Below, one piece after another: positions 43,522 through 51,183 of a DNA stretch of 64,000 nucleotides. This DNA is from Mycolicibacterium sp. J2 (GTDB taxonomy: Bacteria; Actinomycetota; Actinomycetes; Mycobacteriales; Mycobacteriaceae). The notes under the pieces were generated by a model, which was not told the origin of the DNA, did no database searches, and saw only the letters and a program-made list of their open reading frames with translations. The stretch lies in NCBI RefSeq assembly GCF_026240945.1, contig NZ_JAPFPY010000016.1:39742-103741 (forward strand), in the 5' to 3' direction. The number at the start of each line of letters is the position of its first letter. The first letter of the stretch is position 1. The position numbers and the translations under genes were made by a program.

Positions 43522-44747
43522 ACCTTTCGATCGGGGCGGAATCGCACCGTGAGTTCGGTACCCCGCAATTGGGCGTCCATCACGGTGCAGCGCCGCAACA
43601 CCGACGCCAACCGGACGCGGCGGCGCATCCCGCCGGAGCCGATGATCAAATCGTCGTCGACCCGGCCCAGTGTCAGCGAGCCGGGGTCAACCTGCGGCAA
43701 CTGTATCCGCATCCGGTAGACCGCTTCGAGCCCAGTTCCCGATTCACGGTCCACCACCGGCTTGAGCGGGCCGGGCGGTGGCGCCCCATCGCGCCGCCGG
43801 GCCTGGGCGAGTAGCTCGGCCAGCGCCTTGGGTCCGATGGGCTCGCCGGCCAGGTGCGGCACGAGCACCAGCTGCACATCTCCGATCGCGGTGTCCAGGT
43901 GCTCGAGTACGGTGCGCTGTTCGGCGATCCGCTCGGTGTACCAGTCGAACGCGGGGTGGTCCGGCAGGTTGGTGTACGCGTACGAATCGTCTTGGAGCAG
44001 CACCTGGTTGACCAGTAACTCGGCCACCCGCACCCCCATCAGCGTCAGCGAGCCGATGGTGCGGATCGCCTCGGCCGCCACCACTCGCTCCGGGGTGAGC
44101 ACCAGGTGCGCGCTGACCCGTTCAGCGTCGGCGAGCAGCGCCGACAGCGCGTCGGTGCCGTCGGCGATCCGTTCCAGCAGCGCCACCACCGCCGCCGACG
44201 CGGCATCGCCCCCGCGCATCGACAGCCGACGGTGCCGCGGCCAGATCCGCTCGAGGTACAGCCCGAACGTCGCGGGCAGGGTGAGCATGCGCAGCGCGTC
44301 GGCGGTGGACGCGCAGTCGACCACCACGTGATCCCAGTGGCCGGAGTCGGCCAGCTCCCCCACCTCGTGCAGGCCGAGCACCTCCTGGATGCCCGGCATG
44401 GCCGAAAGCTCTTCCGGGGCAACGTCGCCCAGATCCGACTCGGGGAACCGTTCGGCCAGCGGCCCGGCCACGTCGCGCCACCGGTCCTCCAGTACGGCCA
44501 GCGTGTCCAGGGCCAGCGCGTCCAGGAAGCCGGTGTCGACATCGGCCAGCACCCGGGTCGGCACCCTGGTGCCGGTCGGTGCGACCGGCACCCCGAGCAC
44601 GTCGCCGGTGGAGTGCGCCTGGTCGGTCGACACGATCAGCACCCGCTGACCGTTGCGCGCTTCGCGCACCGCGGTCGCGGTCGCCAACGTCGACTTGCCT
44701 ACCCCGCCCTTCCCGACGAACAGGCTGATGCGGGCGGGTGCGGACAC
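43509..44747 (-). CDS. ArsA/Get3-like P-loop ATPase (Rv2184c-like)
   Basis: 412 residues from a GTG at 44747. The deviant Walker A is FVGKGGVGKSTLATATAV (P-loop 12-20), switch I is VSTDQAHSTGDVLG, and VVVDCASTADALRMLTLPAT follows. The C-terminal part includes the Get3/ArsA-like beta domain. Unlike metal-pump partners, no arsB or arsR lies nearby. A role in membrane-protein or envelope factor targeting is possible but unproven. Transcribed after the SRPBCC gene (11-bp gap). Confidence 0.87.
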   Translation of the reverse strand: MSAPARISLFVGKGGVGKSTLATATAVREARNGQRVLIVSTDQAHSTGDVLGVPVAPTGTRVPTRVLADVDTGFLDALALDTLAVLEDRWRDVAGPLAERFPESDLGDVAPEELSAMPGIQEVLGLHEVGELADSGHWDHVVVDCASTADALRMLTLPATFGLYLERIWPRHRRLSMRGGDAASAAVVALLERIADGTDALSALLADAERVSAHLVLTPERVVAAEAIRTIGSLTLMGVRVAELLVNQVLLQDDSYAYTNLPDHPAFDWYTERIAEQRTVLEHLDTAIGDVQLVLVPHLAGEPIGPKALAELLAQARRRDGAPPPGPLKPVVDRESGTGLEAVYRMRIQLPQVDPGSLTLGRVDDDLIIGSGGMRRRVRLASVLRRCTVMDAQLRGTELTVRFRPDRKVWPE

Positions 44748-44758
44748 TTGCTCGCCAT

Positions 44759-45202
44759 TCAGCTCACACCCACCTCGACTCGCTTCTTGAGGTCCTTGAG
44801 CGCGGTGTCGGTGAGTCGGCGTTCGGCCTTGCGCTTGAGCAGGCCGATCATCGGGATGAGCAGGTCGACGGAAAGTTCGTACGTGACGTCTGTTCCAGAA
44901 CCCTTGGGCGACAATCGATATGCGCCTTGCAAGCCGCGCAGCAGCGAGCTCGACACCAACGTCCAGGTCACCGATCTACGGTCGGCCGGCCACTGGTAGG
45001 ACAACACCATGGTGTCCTTGAGCACGGCCGCGTCCAGCACCAGGCGCGCCGTCTTGGGGTTGCCCGCGGGGTCGGCGTCGAGCACCTCGGCTTCCTTGTA
45101 CTCGGCCACCCATTGCGGATACGAGCCGATATCGGCGATCACGTCCATCACCGTCGAGGGATCGGCATCGATGTAGATCGTCTGCGCCGTCTTCTCCGCC
45201 AC
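44759..45202 (-). CDS. SRPBCC/polyketide cyclase-type protein (Rv2185c-like)
   Basis: 147 residues from a GTG at 45202 (VAEKTAQTIYIDADPSTVMD). A START-like hydrophobic pocket fold: VIADIGSYPQWVAEYKEAEV near the start and the C-terminal LKRKAERRLTDTALKDLKKR helix that closes the pocket. Ligand unknown. First of two adjacent SRPBCC genes in an operon with the ArsA-like ATPase. Confidence 0.85.
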   Translation of the reverse strand: MAEKTAQTIYIDADPSTVMDVIADIGSYPQWVAEYKEAEVLDADPAGNPKTARLVLDAAVLKDTMVLSYQWPADRRSVTWTLVSSSLLRGLQGAYRLSPKGSGTDVTYELSVDLLIPMIGLLKRKAERRLTDTALKDLKKRVEVGVS

Positions 45203-45243
45203 GCCCAGAAATGTACCCGCACCGCCGAACGCCCTGCTCACTA

Positions 45244-45633
45244 TCAGGACAGCCGCGATACCCCGACCGGCCGGTGCTGCTCCAGGCGGGTCTTGACCTC
45301 GAACGCCATCCGCTTGCCCGCCACCCGGCGGGTGTGGTTCAGCTTGGCCAGGTCCAGCCGGGCCAGGTCGTGCGCGCTGGCACCGGACGGCTCGGCGTGC
45401 AGGAAATAATGCAGGATGACCCCGTCCATCATGGTCTCCAGCCACACCTCCATGGTTCCGGTCAGCGCACCGGCGACGGTCCAGCGCACCCCGGCCGGGC
45501 CGCGGTCCTCGACGACCGTCAGGCGCAGATCCGGCCACCACCGCCGCCAGCTCGCCGGGTCGCCCACCGCGCGACCGACCTCGGCAGGATCCGCGCATAC
45601 GAACGTCTCGTCGGAGATCTGCACGCTGTTCAT
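45244..45633 (-). CDS. SRPBCC family protein (Rv2186c-like)
   Basis: 129 residues from an ATG at 45633 (MNSVQISDETFVCADPAEVG); an ATG at 45648 would add five residues. The motif PASWRRWWPDLRLTVVEDRG and the C-terminal NHTRRVAGKRMAFEVKTRLE helix fit a SRPBCC fold. Upstream of the second SRPBCC gene by 41 bp on the same strand; divergent from fadD15. Function unknown. Confidence 0.8.
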   Translation of the reverse strand: MNSVQISDETFVCADPAEVGRAVGDPASWRRWWPDLRLTVVEDRGPAGVRWTVAGALTGTMEVWLETMMDGVILHYFLHAEPSGASAHDLARLDLAKLNHTRRVAGKRMAFEVKTRLEQHRPVGVSRLS

Positions 45634-45740
45634 GGCTGTCAGCATCACACACGCGGTACCGCCGGTCCGACGGGGGCGACTAGGCTGACCGGCGGATGCC
45701 GCAAGTCATCCGTCACCAGCATTGACGAGGGGCCAGAATC

Positions 45741-47537
45741 GTGCGTGAGTACAGCGTTGCCGCAACGTTCCAGATCGGTGAGTCCGACACCGTCGTCGAC
45801 GCCGTATACGCCCACGAGGCCCAGGATCCCGGCCACGTGATCTTCCAGCGTCAGGTCGACGGCCGCTGGACCGATGTCACCTGCGCCCAGGCCGCCGAGC
45901 AGATCCGTTCCGCGGCCCTGGGTTTGATCGCCGAGGGCGTCCAGCCCGGTGATCGGGTGGCCATCCTGTCGGCGACCCGCTACGAGTGGCCCATCATCGA
46001 CTTCGCCATCCTGTCCGCCGGCGCGGTGACCGTGCCGATCTACGAGACCAGCTCGGCCGAGCAGATCCGCCACGTGCTGGCCGATTCGTCGGCCGTTTTG
46101 GTGATCGCGGAAACCGATGCCCATGCCGACCGGGTGGAGCAGCTGCGCGATCAGGTGCCGCATGTGCGCAAGGTGCTGCGCATCGCGGGAACCGGTCCGG
46201 CGGCGCTGGACGCACTGGCCGAGGCGGGTAAGGGCATCGACGCCGCCGAGCTGGCAACCCGACGCTCCGGCATCCGGTCGGCCGATCCGGCCACCCTGAT
46301 CTACACCTCGGGTACCACCGGCCTGCCCAAGGGCTGCCAGCTGACGCACGCCAACCTGCTCTCCGAGATCCACGGCGCCAAGGCCAGCTTCCCCGATCTG
46401 TTGGTCAAAGGTGAGCGGCTGCTGGTGTTCCTCCCGCTGGCCCACGTGCTGGCCCGGGCGCTGACCGTCGCCGCCTTCACCAACAAGGTGACCCTCGGGT
46501 TCACCAGCGATATCAAGAATCTGGTGCCGACCTTCGGGGTGTTCAAGCCGACGCTGGTGGTGTCGGTGCCGCGGGTGTTCGAAAAGGTGTACAACACCGC
46601 CGAGCAGAACGCCCGCGACGGCGGCAAGGGCAAGATCTTCGACCTGGCCGCCAGCACCGCGATCGAATACAGCCAGGCGCTCGACAAGGGCGGACCCGGC
46701 CTGGTGCTCAAGGTCAAGCACGCGGTGTTCGATCGGCTGGTCTACGGCAAGCTGCGCGCCGCGCTGGGCGGTGCCTGCCGCGCCGCGATCTCCGGCGGCG
46801 CCCCGCTGGGTGCCCGGCTGGGCCACTTCTATCGCGGTGTCGGCCTGACCATCTACGAGGGTTACGGCCTGACCGAGACTAGCGCGGCCATCACCGCCAA
46901 CCAGATCGGCGCCCTCAAGGTCGGCTCGGTAGGAAAGTTGTTGCCGGGCAACAGCATGCGGCTCGGCCCCGATGACGAACTGCTGGTCAAGGGCGGCGTG
47001 GTGTTCGGCGGCTACTGGCACAACGACGAAGCGACCAAGGAAGCCTTCACCGATGGCTGGTTCCACACCGGCGATCTCGGCGCGATCGACGACGACGGGT
47101 TCCTGACCATCGTCGGACGCAAGAAGGAGATCATCGTCACCGCCGGCGGCAAGAACGTCGCCCCCGCCGTGTTGGAGGACCGGCTGCGGGCGCACCCGTT
47201 GATCAGTCAGGCCATGTGTGTCGGTGACCAGCAGCCCTATATCGCGGCGTTGATCACCATCGACCCGGAGGCCTTCCCCGGCTGGAAACAGCGCAACAGC
47301 AAGGACCCCGCCGCCACGGTGGCCGACCTGGCCACCGACCCGGATCTGCTCGCCGAGGTGGAGCTGGCGGTCAAGGACGCCAACCAGGTGGTGTCCAAGG
47401 CCGAGGCGATCCGCAAATTCCGGATCCTGCCGGTCGATTTCACCGAGGACACCGGCGAGCTGACCCCGACGCTGAAGGTGAAGCGCAAGGTGGTGGCGCA
47501 GAAGTTCGCCGCCGATATCGACGCGCTGTACGCCTAA
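45741..47537 (+). CDS. fadD15: Long-chain fatty acid-CoA ligase FadD15
   Basis: 598 residues from a GTG at 45741 with GAGGGG upstream. AMP-binding motif YTSGTTGLPKGCQ (188-200), GYGLTETSAAI, DGWFHTGDLGAIDDDGFL, GRKKEIIVTAGGKNVAP and the C-terminal Lys region LTPTLKVKRKVV. It activates long-chain fatty acids via acyl-AMP to acyl-CoA. Converges on pimB' with interlocked stops (CTAA). Confidence 0.95.
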   Translation: MREYSVAATFQIGESDTVVDAVYAHEAQDPGHVIFQRQVDGRWTDVTCAQAAEQIRSAALGLIAEGVQPGDRVAILSATRYEWPIIDFAILSAGAVTVPIYETSSAEQIRHVLADSSAVLVIAETDAHADRVEQLRDQVPHVRKVLRIAGTGPAALDALAEAGKGIDAAELATRRSGIRSADPATLIYTSGTTGLPKGCQLTHANLLSEIHGAKASFPDLLVKGERLLVFLPLAHVLARALTVAAFTNKVTLGFTSDIKNLVPTFGVFKPTLVVSVPRVFEKVYNTAEQNARDGGKGKIFDLAASTAIEYSQALDKGGPGLVLKVKHAVFDRLVYGKLRAALGGACRAAISGGAPLGARLGHFYRGVGLTIYEGYGLTETSAAITANQIGALKVGSVGKLLPGNSMRLGPDDELLVKGGVVFGGYWHNDEATKEAFTDGWFHTGDLGAIDDDGFLTIVGRKKEIIVTAGGKNVAPAVLEDRLRAHPLISQAMCVGDQQPYIAALITIDPEAFPGWKQRNSKDPAATVADLATDPDLLAEVELAVKDANQVVSKAEAIRKFRILPVDFTEDTGELTPTLKVKRKVVAQKFAADIDALYA

Positions 47538-48679
47538 CTCTCCTCGGCGCCGCTGAGCAGTCGGTGCAGCCGCGCCCCCTGGGCGCTCCACTGCCAGTTC
47601 CGCACGGTCCACTGCCGGCCGGCCGCGCCCATCGCCGCGGCGGCGGCCGGGTCGGCCAACACACCGCTGACCGCGGCGGCGATCGCGCCGACGTCGGTCC
47701 CGTCGACGACGATGCCGGTCTCCCCGTCGCGCACCGTTTCCGGTGCCCCGCCGGAGCGACCGGCGACCACGGGCACACCGCACGCCGAGGCCTCCAGGAA
47801 CACGATGCCCAGCCCCTCGACGTCCAAACCGGCGCCCCTGGTACGGCACGGCATGGCGAACACGTCACCCATCGCGTGATAAGCGGGCAGCTCCTCACCC
47901 GGCACACCGCCGGTGAACACCACATGTTCGGCCACCCCGGCCCGGTGGGCCAGCTTGTGCAACGTGTCACTGTAGGGTCCGCCGCCGACCACCACGAGAG
48001 CAGTGTCCGGCACCGCAGCGCGAATGGCGGGCAGCGCGCGGATCAGCATGTCCTGGCCCTTGCGCGGCACCAGCCGCGACAGGCATACCACCACCGGCCG
48101 CTCCCCCAGCCCGTGCCGGGTCCGCAACGCGGCGCGCGCGGCCGGGTCGGGGGTGAACCGGTCCACGTCGACCCCGGGCGAGAGCCGCTCCAGGTGCGCG
48201 CGCGGCCCGAACGCCGAGGCGAACCGACCGCGGGTATAACTGCTGACGTAGGTGACGATGTCGGTCTCGTTACCGATGCGGCGCAAGGCGTTTCGGGCCA
48301 GGGGCAGCATCGACCAGCCCACCTCGTGGCCGTGCGTGCTGGCCATCACCCGGGACGCACCCGCGGCTCTGGCCAGTGGGGCCAGCAGTGCCAGCGGGGC
48401 CGCCGCGCCGAACCAGACGGTTTCGATGCCGTGTTCGGCGATCAGCGCGCGCATCCGGTTGGCCACCGACGGCTCGGGCAGCATCAGCGTGGTCGGATGG
48501 CGCACCACCCGGTAGCCGGCGGTGCGGTCGTAATCGGGGGCGCCCTTCCATTTCGGCGCGTAGACGGTCAGCTCGTGCCCACCGTGCGCCAGCAGTTGCC
48601 CGACGAAGGCCTCCAGGTAGGACTGGATACCGCCGCGGCGCGGCGGAAAGTCGTTGGTTACCAGCAGCACCCGCGTCAT
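47534..48679 (-). CDS. pimB: GDP-Man:PIM1 mannosyltransferase PimB'
   Basis: 381 residues, GT4 family, GT-B fold. LLVTNDFPPRRGGIQSYLEA opens the acceptor domain, SLSRL-type VVVCLSRLVPRKGQDMLIRA the GDP-mannose domain, and EGLGIVFLEASACGVPVVAG is the donor EX7E motif. The Rv2188c enzyme adds the second mannose to PIM1 on the cytoplasmic side. Downstream of the lipoprotein and ripC genes on the same strand. Confidence 0.94.
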   Translation of the reverse strand: MTRVLLVTNDFPPRRGGIQSYLEAFVGQLLAHGGHELTVYAPKWKGAPDYDRTAGYRVVRHPTTLMLPEPSVANRMRALIAEHGIETVWFGAAAPLALLAPLARAAGASRVMASTHGHEVGWSMLPLARNALRRIGNETDIVTYVSSYTRGRFASAFGPRAHLERLSPGVDVDRFTPDPAARAALRTRHGLGERPVVVCLSRLVPRKGQDMLIRALPAIRAAVPDTALVVVGGGPYSDTLHKLAHRAGVAEHVVFTGGVPGEELPAYHAMGDVFAMPCRTRGAGLDVEGLGIVFLEASACGVPVVAGRSGGAPETVRDGETGIVVDGTDVGAIAAAVSGVLADPAAAAAMGAAGRQWTVRNWQWSAQGARLHRLLSGAEES

Positions 48680-48689
48680 CGCCCCAAGG

Positions 48690-49553
48690 CTATCCGCTCA
48701 TCCAGTCCCGCCAGCCGGCCAGTACCCGGTCCAGGTCGGCGCCCAGGGTGGCCCGGACCGCGTCCGCCACATCGGGGTGTCCGGGCTCGCTGGCCCGCAC
48801 ATACAGCCGCCTGAGCGTGTCGGCCCCGTAGCGGGCGGCGACATAGCGGCTGAACCACCAGGCCCGGTCGTAGGCGGCCGAGCGCTGCTCGCCCACACTG
48901 TCCAGATCGGCATCGGTGGGCAGCCGCGCCAGTGCCGCCGCGGCGGCGGGGCCGGGCAGCGGGGTCGGCGGCCGGCCCACGAAGTCGGCCACCCCCTCGG
49001 CCAGCCAGCGTGGGGCATCGGCGGCGGTGTGCGCCCGTGCCGCGTAATGAAACAGTTCGTGGCGCACCACGATTCGCAGCGATGCCGGGCTCATGGCGGC
49101 TGCCCCCGGCGCGAACACGATGCCGTCGGCGGTGGTGGCGGCCGCGATATCGGGACCGTCGAAACCCAGCACGCGGAACTGTTGGTCGGTCTCGGTGGCG
49201 ATCACGACGATGTCCCTGGGCCAGTCCGGTCCCCAGAACGCGGTGACGGCGGCCGCGGCGTCGCCGAGCTCGCCGGCGATCCGGTCCAGCAGCGGCTGGG
49301 TGCGCGGCCCGCCGAGGCTGCGCAGGTGTGCGGTGCGGCCGTCCGGCAGGGGCAGCGAGCGGGTCTGCGCCGATTCGACCGAGGACGAGGTGACCGGGGA
49401 GGTCGAGTGGGCGGGGGTGGGCGCAGTGCCGGGCTGCTGGCAGCCGGCCAGCAGTGCGGTCAGGACCAGGGGCAGCGCGACCCGCGCGAGATCAGTAGCG
49501 ACGGACGTTGTAGATCGGCGCGTTGTTGACCGGAGCGATCCGCACCGGCACAC
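48690..49553 (-). CDS. Predicted zinc metallopeptidase lipoprotein (Rv2189c-like)
   Basis: 287 residues. A membrane-type signal (ARVALPLVLTALLAGC) with Cys38 as lipobox Cys. RHELFHYAARAH contains HELFH (165-169), and APRWLAEGVADFVG supplies a likely third ligand E186; together these form a gluzincin-type zinc protease site. The only start in frame before the signal peptide is a GTG at 49553, inside ripC, giving a 62-bp overlap. Calling it an active protease is inference. The context of ripC and pimB' suggests envelope work. Confidence 0.78.
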   Translation of the reverse strand: MCRCGSLRSTTRRSTTSVATDLARVALPLVLTALLAGCQQPGTAPTPAHSTSPVTSSSVESAQTRSLPLPDGRTAHLRSLGGPRTQPLLDRIAGELGDAAAAVTAFWGPDWPRDIVVIATETDQQFRVLGFDGPDIAAATTADGIVFAPGAAAMSPASLRIVVRHELFHYAARAHTAADAPRWLAEGVADFVGRPPTPLPGPAAAAALARLPTDADLDSVGEQRSAAYDRAWWFSRYVAARYGADTLRRLYVRASEPGHPDVADAVRATLGADLDRVLAGWRDWMSG

Positions 49554-50649
49554 CGAAGGTCGATGCGTGCACCATCATGCCGTCACCGATGTAGATGCCG
49601 ACGTGCGAGGCGTCGGAGTAGTACGAGATGACGTCACCGGGCTGCATCTGATCGGTGGACACCGGCTGGCCGCCGGCAGCCTGCGCGTAGCTCGAGTGCG
49701 GCAGTGAGATACCGGCCTGCTGGAACGCCCACTTGACCAGACCCGAGCAGTCGAAGGCGCCGGGCCCTTCAGCGCCCCAGGAGTACGGCGAGCCGATCCG
49801 GGTGAGCGCCGCCTGCACGGCGGCCATGCCTTCACTGGTCCCCCCGGGCGCCGGAACCGCGCCGTCCGGCGGCGGCGCGACGTCACCGGGCGGGATGGCC
49901 TCCGGCGGCGCGGCGAGCACGGCCGGATCCTGCCCCGGCAACGCCGCCGGCGGCGGCGCGTCAGCCGGAGCGGGCGCGGCGGGCGCCGGCGGAATGGCGG
50001 CCAGCGCCTCGCGCTGGGCCGGGGTCAGCACCTGGTACTGCGACTTGACGACGGCGATCTGCACCTGCAGTTTGCTTTGCTTGGACTGCAGATCGGCGCG
50101 CACCGCGGCGGCCTGCTCGGCGGCCGTCTTGGCGTCGGCGGCCGACTGCGCCGAGGCCGTCTCGGCCTGAGTGGCGCGCAAACTGGTGGTCCGGAAGTTC
50201 TGCATCTGCGACGACATCTCGGTGGCCATCACCCGCTGCACGGCGAGCTGATCGATCAACCCCTGCGGCGAGGCGGCGGTGAGCATGGCGTCGAGACCAT
50301 CGGTACGGCCACCCATATATTGGGCGGCGGCAACCTTGTTGACCGAGCTCTGGAACGTTGCCAGCTGCTGTTTGGCGGCTTCGGCGTCTGCAAGGTCGGC
50401 CGCGTGCTTGGCTTCCGCGGCACGCTGCGCTGCCAGCTTGTTGTCCAAGTCCAGCTCGGCCGCATGCATGGCCTCGGTGGTCTCCTCGGCCTGCCGTGAC
50501 AGCTCGTTGAGCTTTGCCAGTGCGTCATCGGCCGGGTCGGCGTGCACGCCGCCGGCGAGTGCGCCCCCGAGGAGCACCATGCTCGCTATCACACCGGCCA
50601 GGGGTCGCTTGACGCCACGCTTCGGTCGGTCTGTGCGATCAGGCCTCAA
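49492..50649 (-). CDS. ripC: NlpC/P60 peptidoglycan endopeptidase RipC
   Basis: 385 residues from a TTG at 50649. Signal sequence (~15-37, cleavage after VHA), a long coiled coil (~40-205), a Pro/Ala-rich linker (~218-270) and the NlpC/P60 domain (~275-385). Catalytic C301 in AFDCSGLVKWAFQQAG, H349 in SDASHVGIYIG and H361 in MMVHASTFG. It hydrolyses D-Glu-mDAP stem peptide bonds in division. The coiled coil fits regulation by FtsX, as shown for RipC. Confidence 0.94.
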   Translation of the reverse strand: MRPDRTDRPKRGVKRPLAGVIASMVLLGGALAGGVHADPADDALAKLNELSRQAEETTEAMHAAELDLDNKLAAQRAAEAKHAADLADAEAAKQQLATFQSSVNKVAAAQYMGGRTDGLDAMLTAASPQGLIDQLAVQRVMATEMSSQMQNFRTTSLRATQAETASAQSAADAKTAAEQAAAVRADLQSKQSKLQVQIAVVKSQYQVLTPAQREALAAIPPAPAAPAPADAPPPAALPGQDPAVLAAPPEAIPPGDVAPPPDGAVPAPGGTSEGMAAVQAALTRIGSPYSWGAEGPGAFDCSGLVKWAFQQAGISLPHSSYAQAAGGQPVSTDQMQPGDVISYYSDASHVGIYIGDGMMVHASTFGVPVRIAPVNNAPIYNVRRY

Positions 50650-50799
50650 GGTTTCGCGTCCTTAAACTGCTTACGAGCCGGCTCGAACTCAATTAGGTCT
50701 CAGATAGGTTACGAAACGGCATCGGGCTTGTCCAACAGGAGACGCAAATTTAACAGCCGATCCGGATGAATTTTTGCCTCCGCGGAAGTGTGCGTGTCA
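50650..50799 (-). promoter_or_regulatory. ripC upstream region
   Basis: 150 bp without a supported gene between ripC and the double-CxxC gene. AT-rich compared with its surroundings (e.g. CTGTTAAATTTGCGTC, CGTAACCTATCTGAGACC on the minus strand), consistent with a ripC promoter. No cyclic di-AMP riboswitch pattern was found, though these often precede such genes in actinobacteria. Confidence 0.35.
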
Positions 50800-51075
50800 T
50801 CACGCCACACCTGTTGTACCACCTCGGTTCTCCGCGCGCCGGATCGGGACCAACCGCAGCCGCGGGGCCAACCCGGCGTCGGCCAACACCTCCAGCGCCC
50901 GGCGCTCGTCATCCAGCAAACTCTCCGGAACCCCGAGGAGCACGCTGACCACGCAGTCCTGGCATCCCGGTCCGCGCACCGCGCAGTCGTCGCAGTCGAT
51001 CACCACCGTGCCGGTGTCGATATCCGGTTCCCGAGAATCATCGGCCGGTCGTTGTCGTCGTTGCCCATGTGTCAT
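50800..51075 (-). CDS. Small double-CxxC protein of actinobacterial type
   Basis: 91 residues from an ATG at 51075. VVIDCDDCAVRGPGCQDCVV contains CxxC and Cys-x2-Cys, then VLLGVPESLLDDERRALEVL and ADAGLAPRLRLVP follow. I recognise this 'CxDCxxRG...CxDCVV' form as a common, uncharacterised actinobacterial protein, probably metal-binding or redox. Not co-directional with the nuclease gene, from which it is divergent (108 bp). It is on the ripC strand and may be co-transcribed with it. Confidence 0.7.
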   Translation of the reverse strand: MTHGQRRQRPADDSREPDIDTGTVVIDCDDCAVRGPGCQDCVVSVLLGVPESLLDDERRALEVLADAGLAPRLRLVPIRRAENRGGTTGVA

Positions 51076-51098
51076 GTCAGGTCGTGTCACGTCAGGTC
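51069..51098. repeat. 15-bp direct repeat at the start of the double-CxxC gene
   Basis: On the minus strand GACCTGACGTGACAC (51084-51098) is followed at once by GACCTGACATGACAC (51069-51083), 14/15 identical. The second copy holds the ATG. It could be an operator of the divergent region or a tandem duplication. Confidence 0.85.
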
Positions 51099-51183
51099 CT
51101 CTCTGATCTGCCAGTGCCCGCACCGTAACGAGACCCACCGACAGATCCCGGCGCTGTCGGTGGCGCGGGTTACCGTCACCGAC

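Noticed and set aside
45645..47849. 734-codon minus-strand frame antisense to fadD15
   Set aside because: Composition is Gly/Arg/Gln/His-rich as expected for an antisense frame in GC-rich DNA; fadD15 on the other strand is a complete, motif-rich gene.
50650..50799. Possible cyclic di-AMP (ydaO-type) riboswitch upstream of ripC
   Set aside because: None of its conserved stem or loop sequences could be matched by eye; only an AT-rich promoter-like region is visible.
50650..50799. MtrA-type binding site upstream of ripC
   Set aside because: A single GTAAC is present but no second half-site at a fixed distance.
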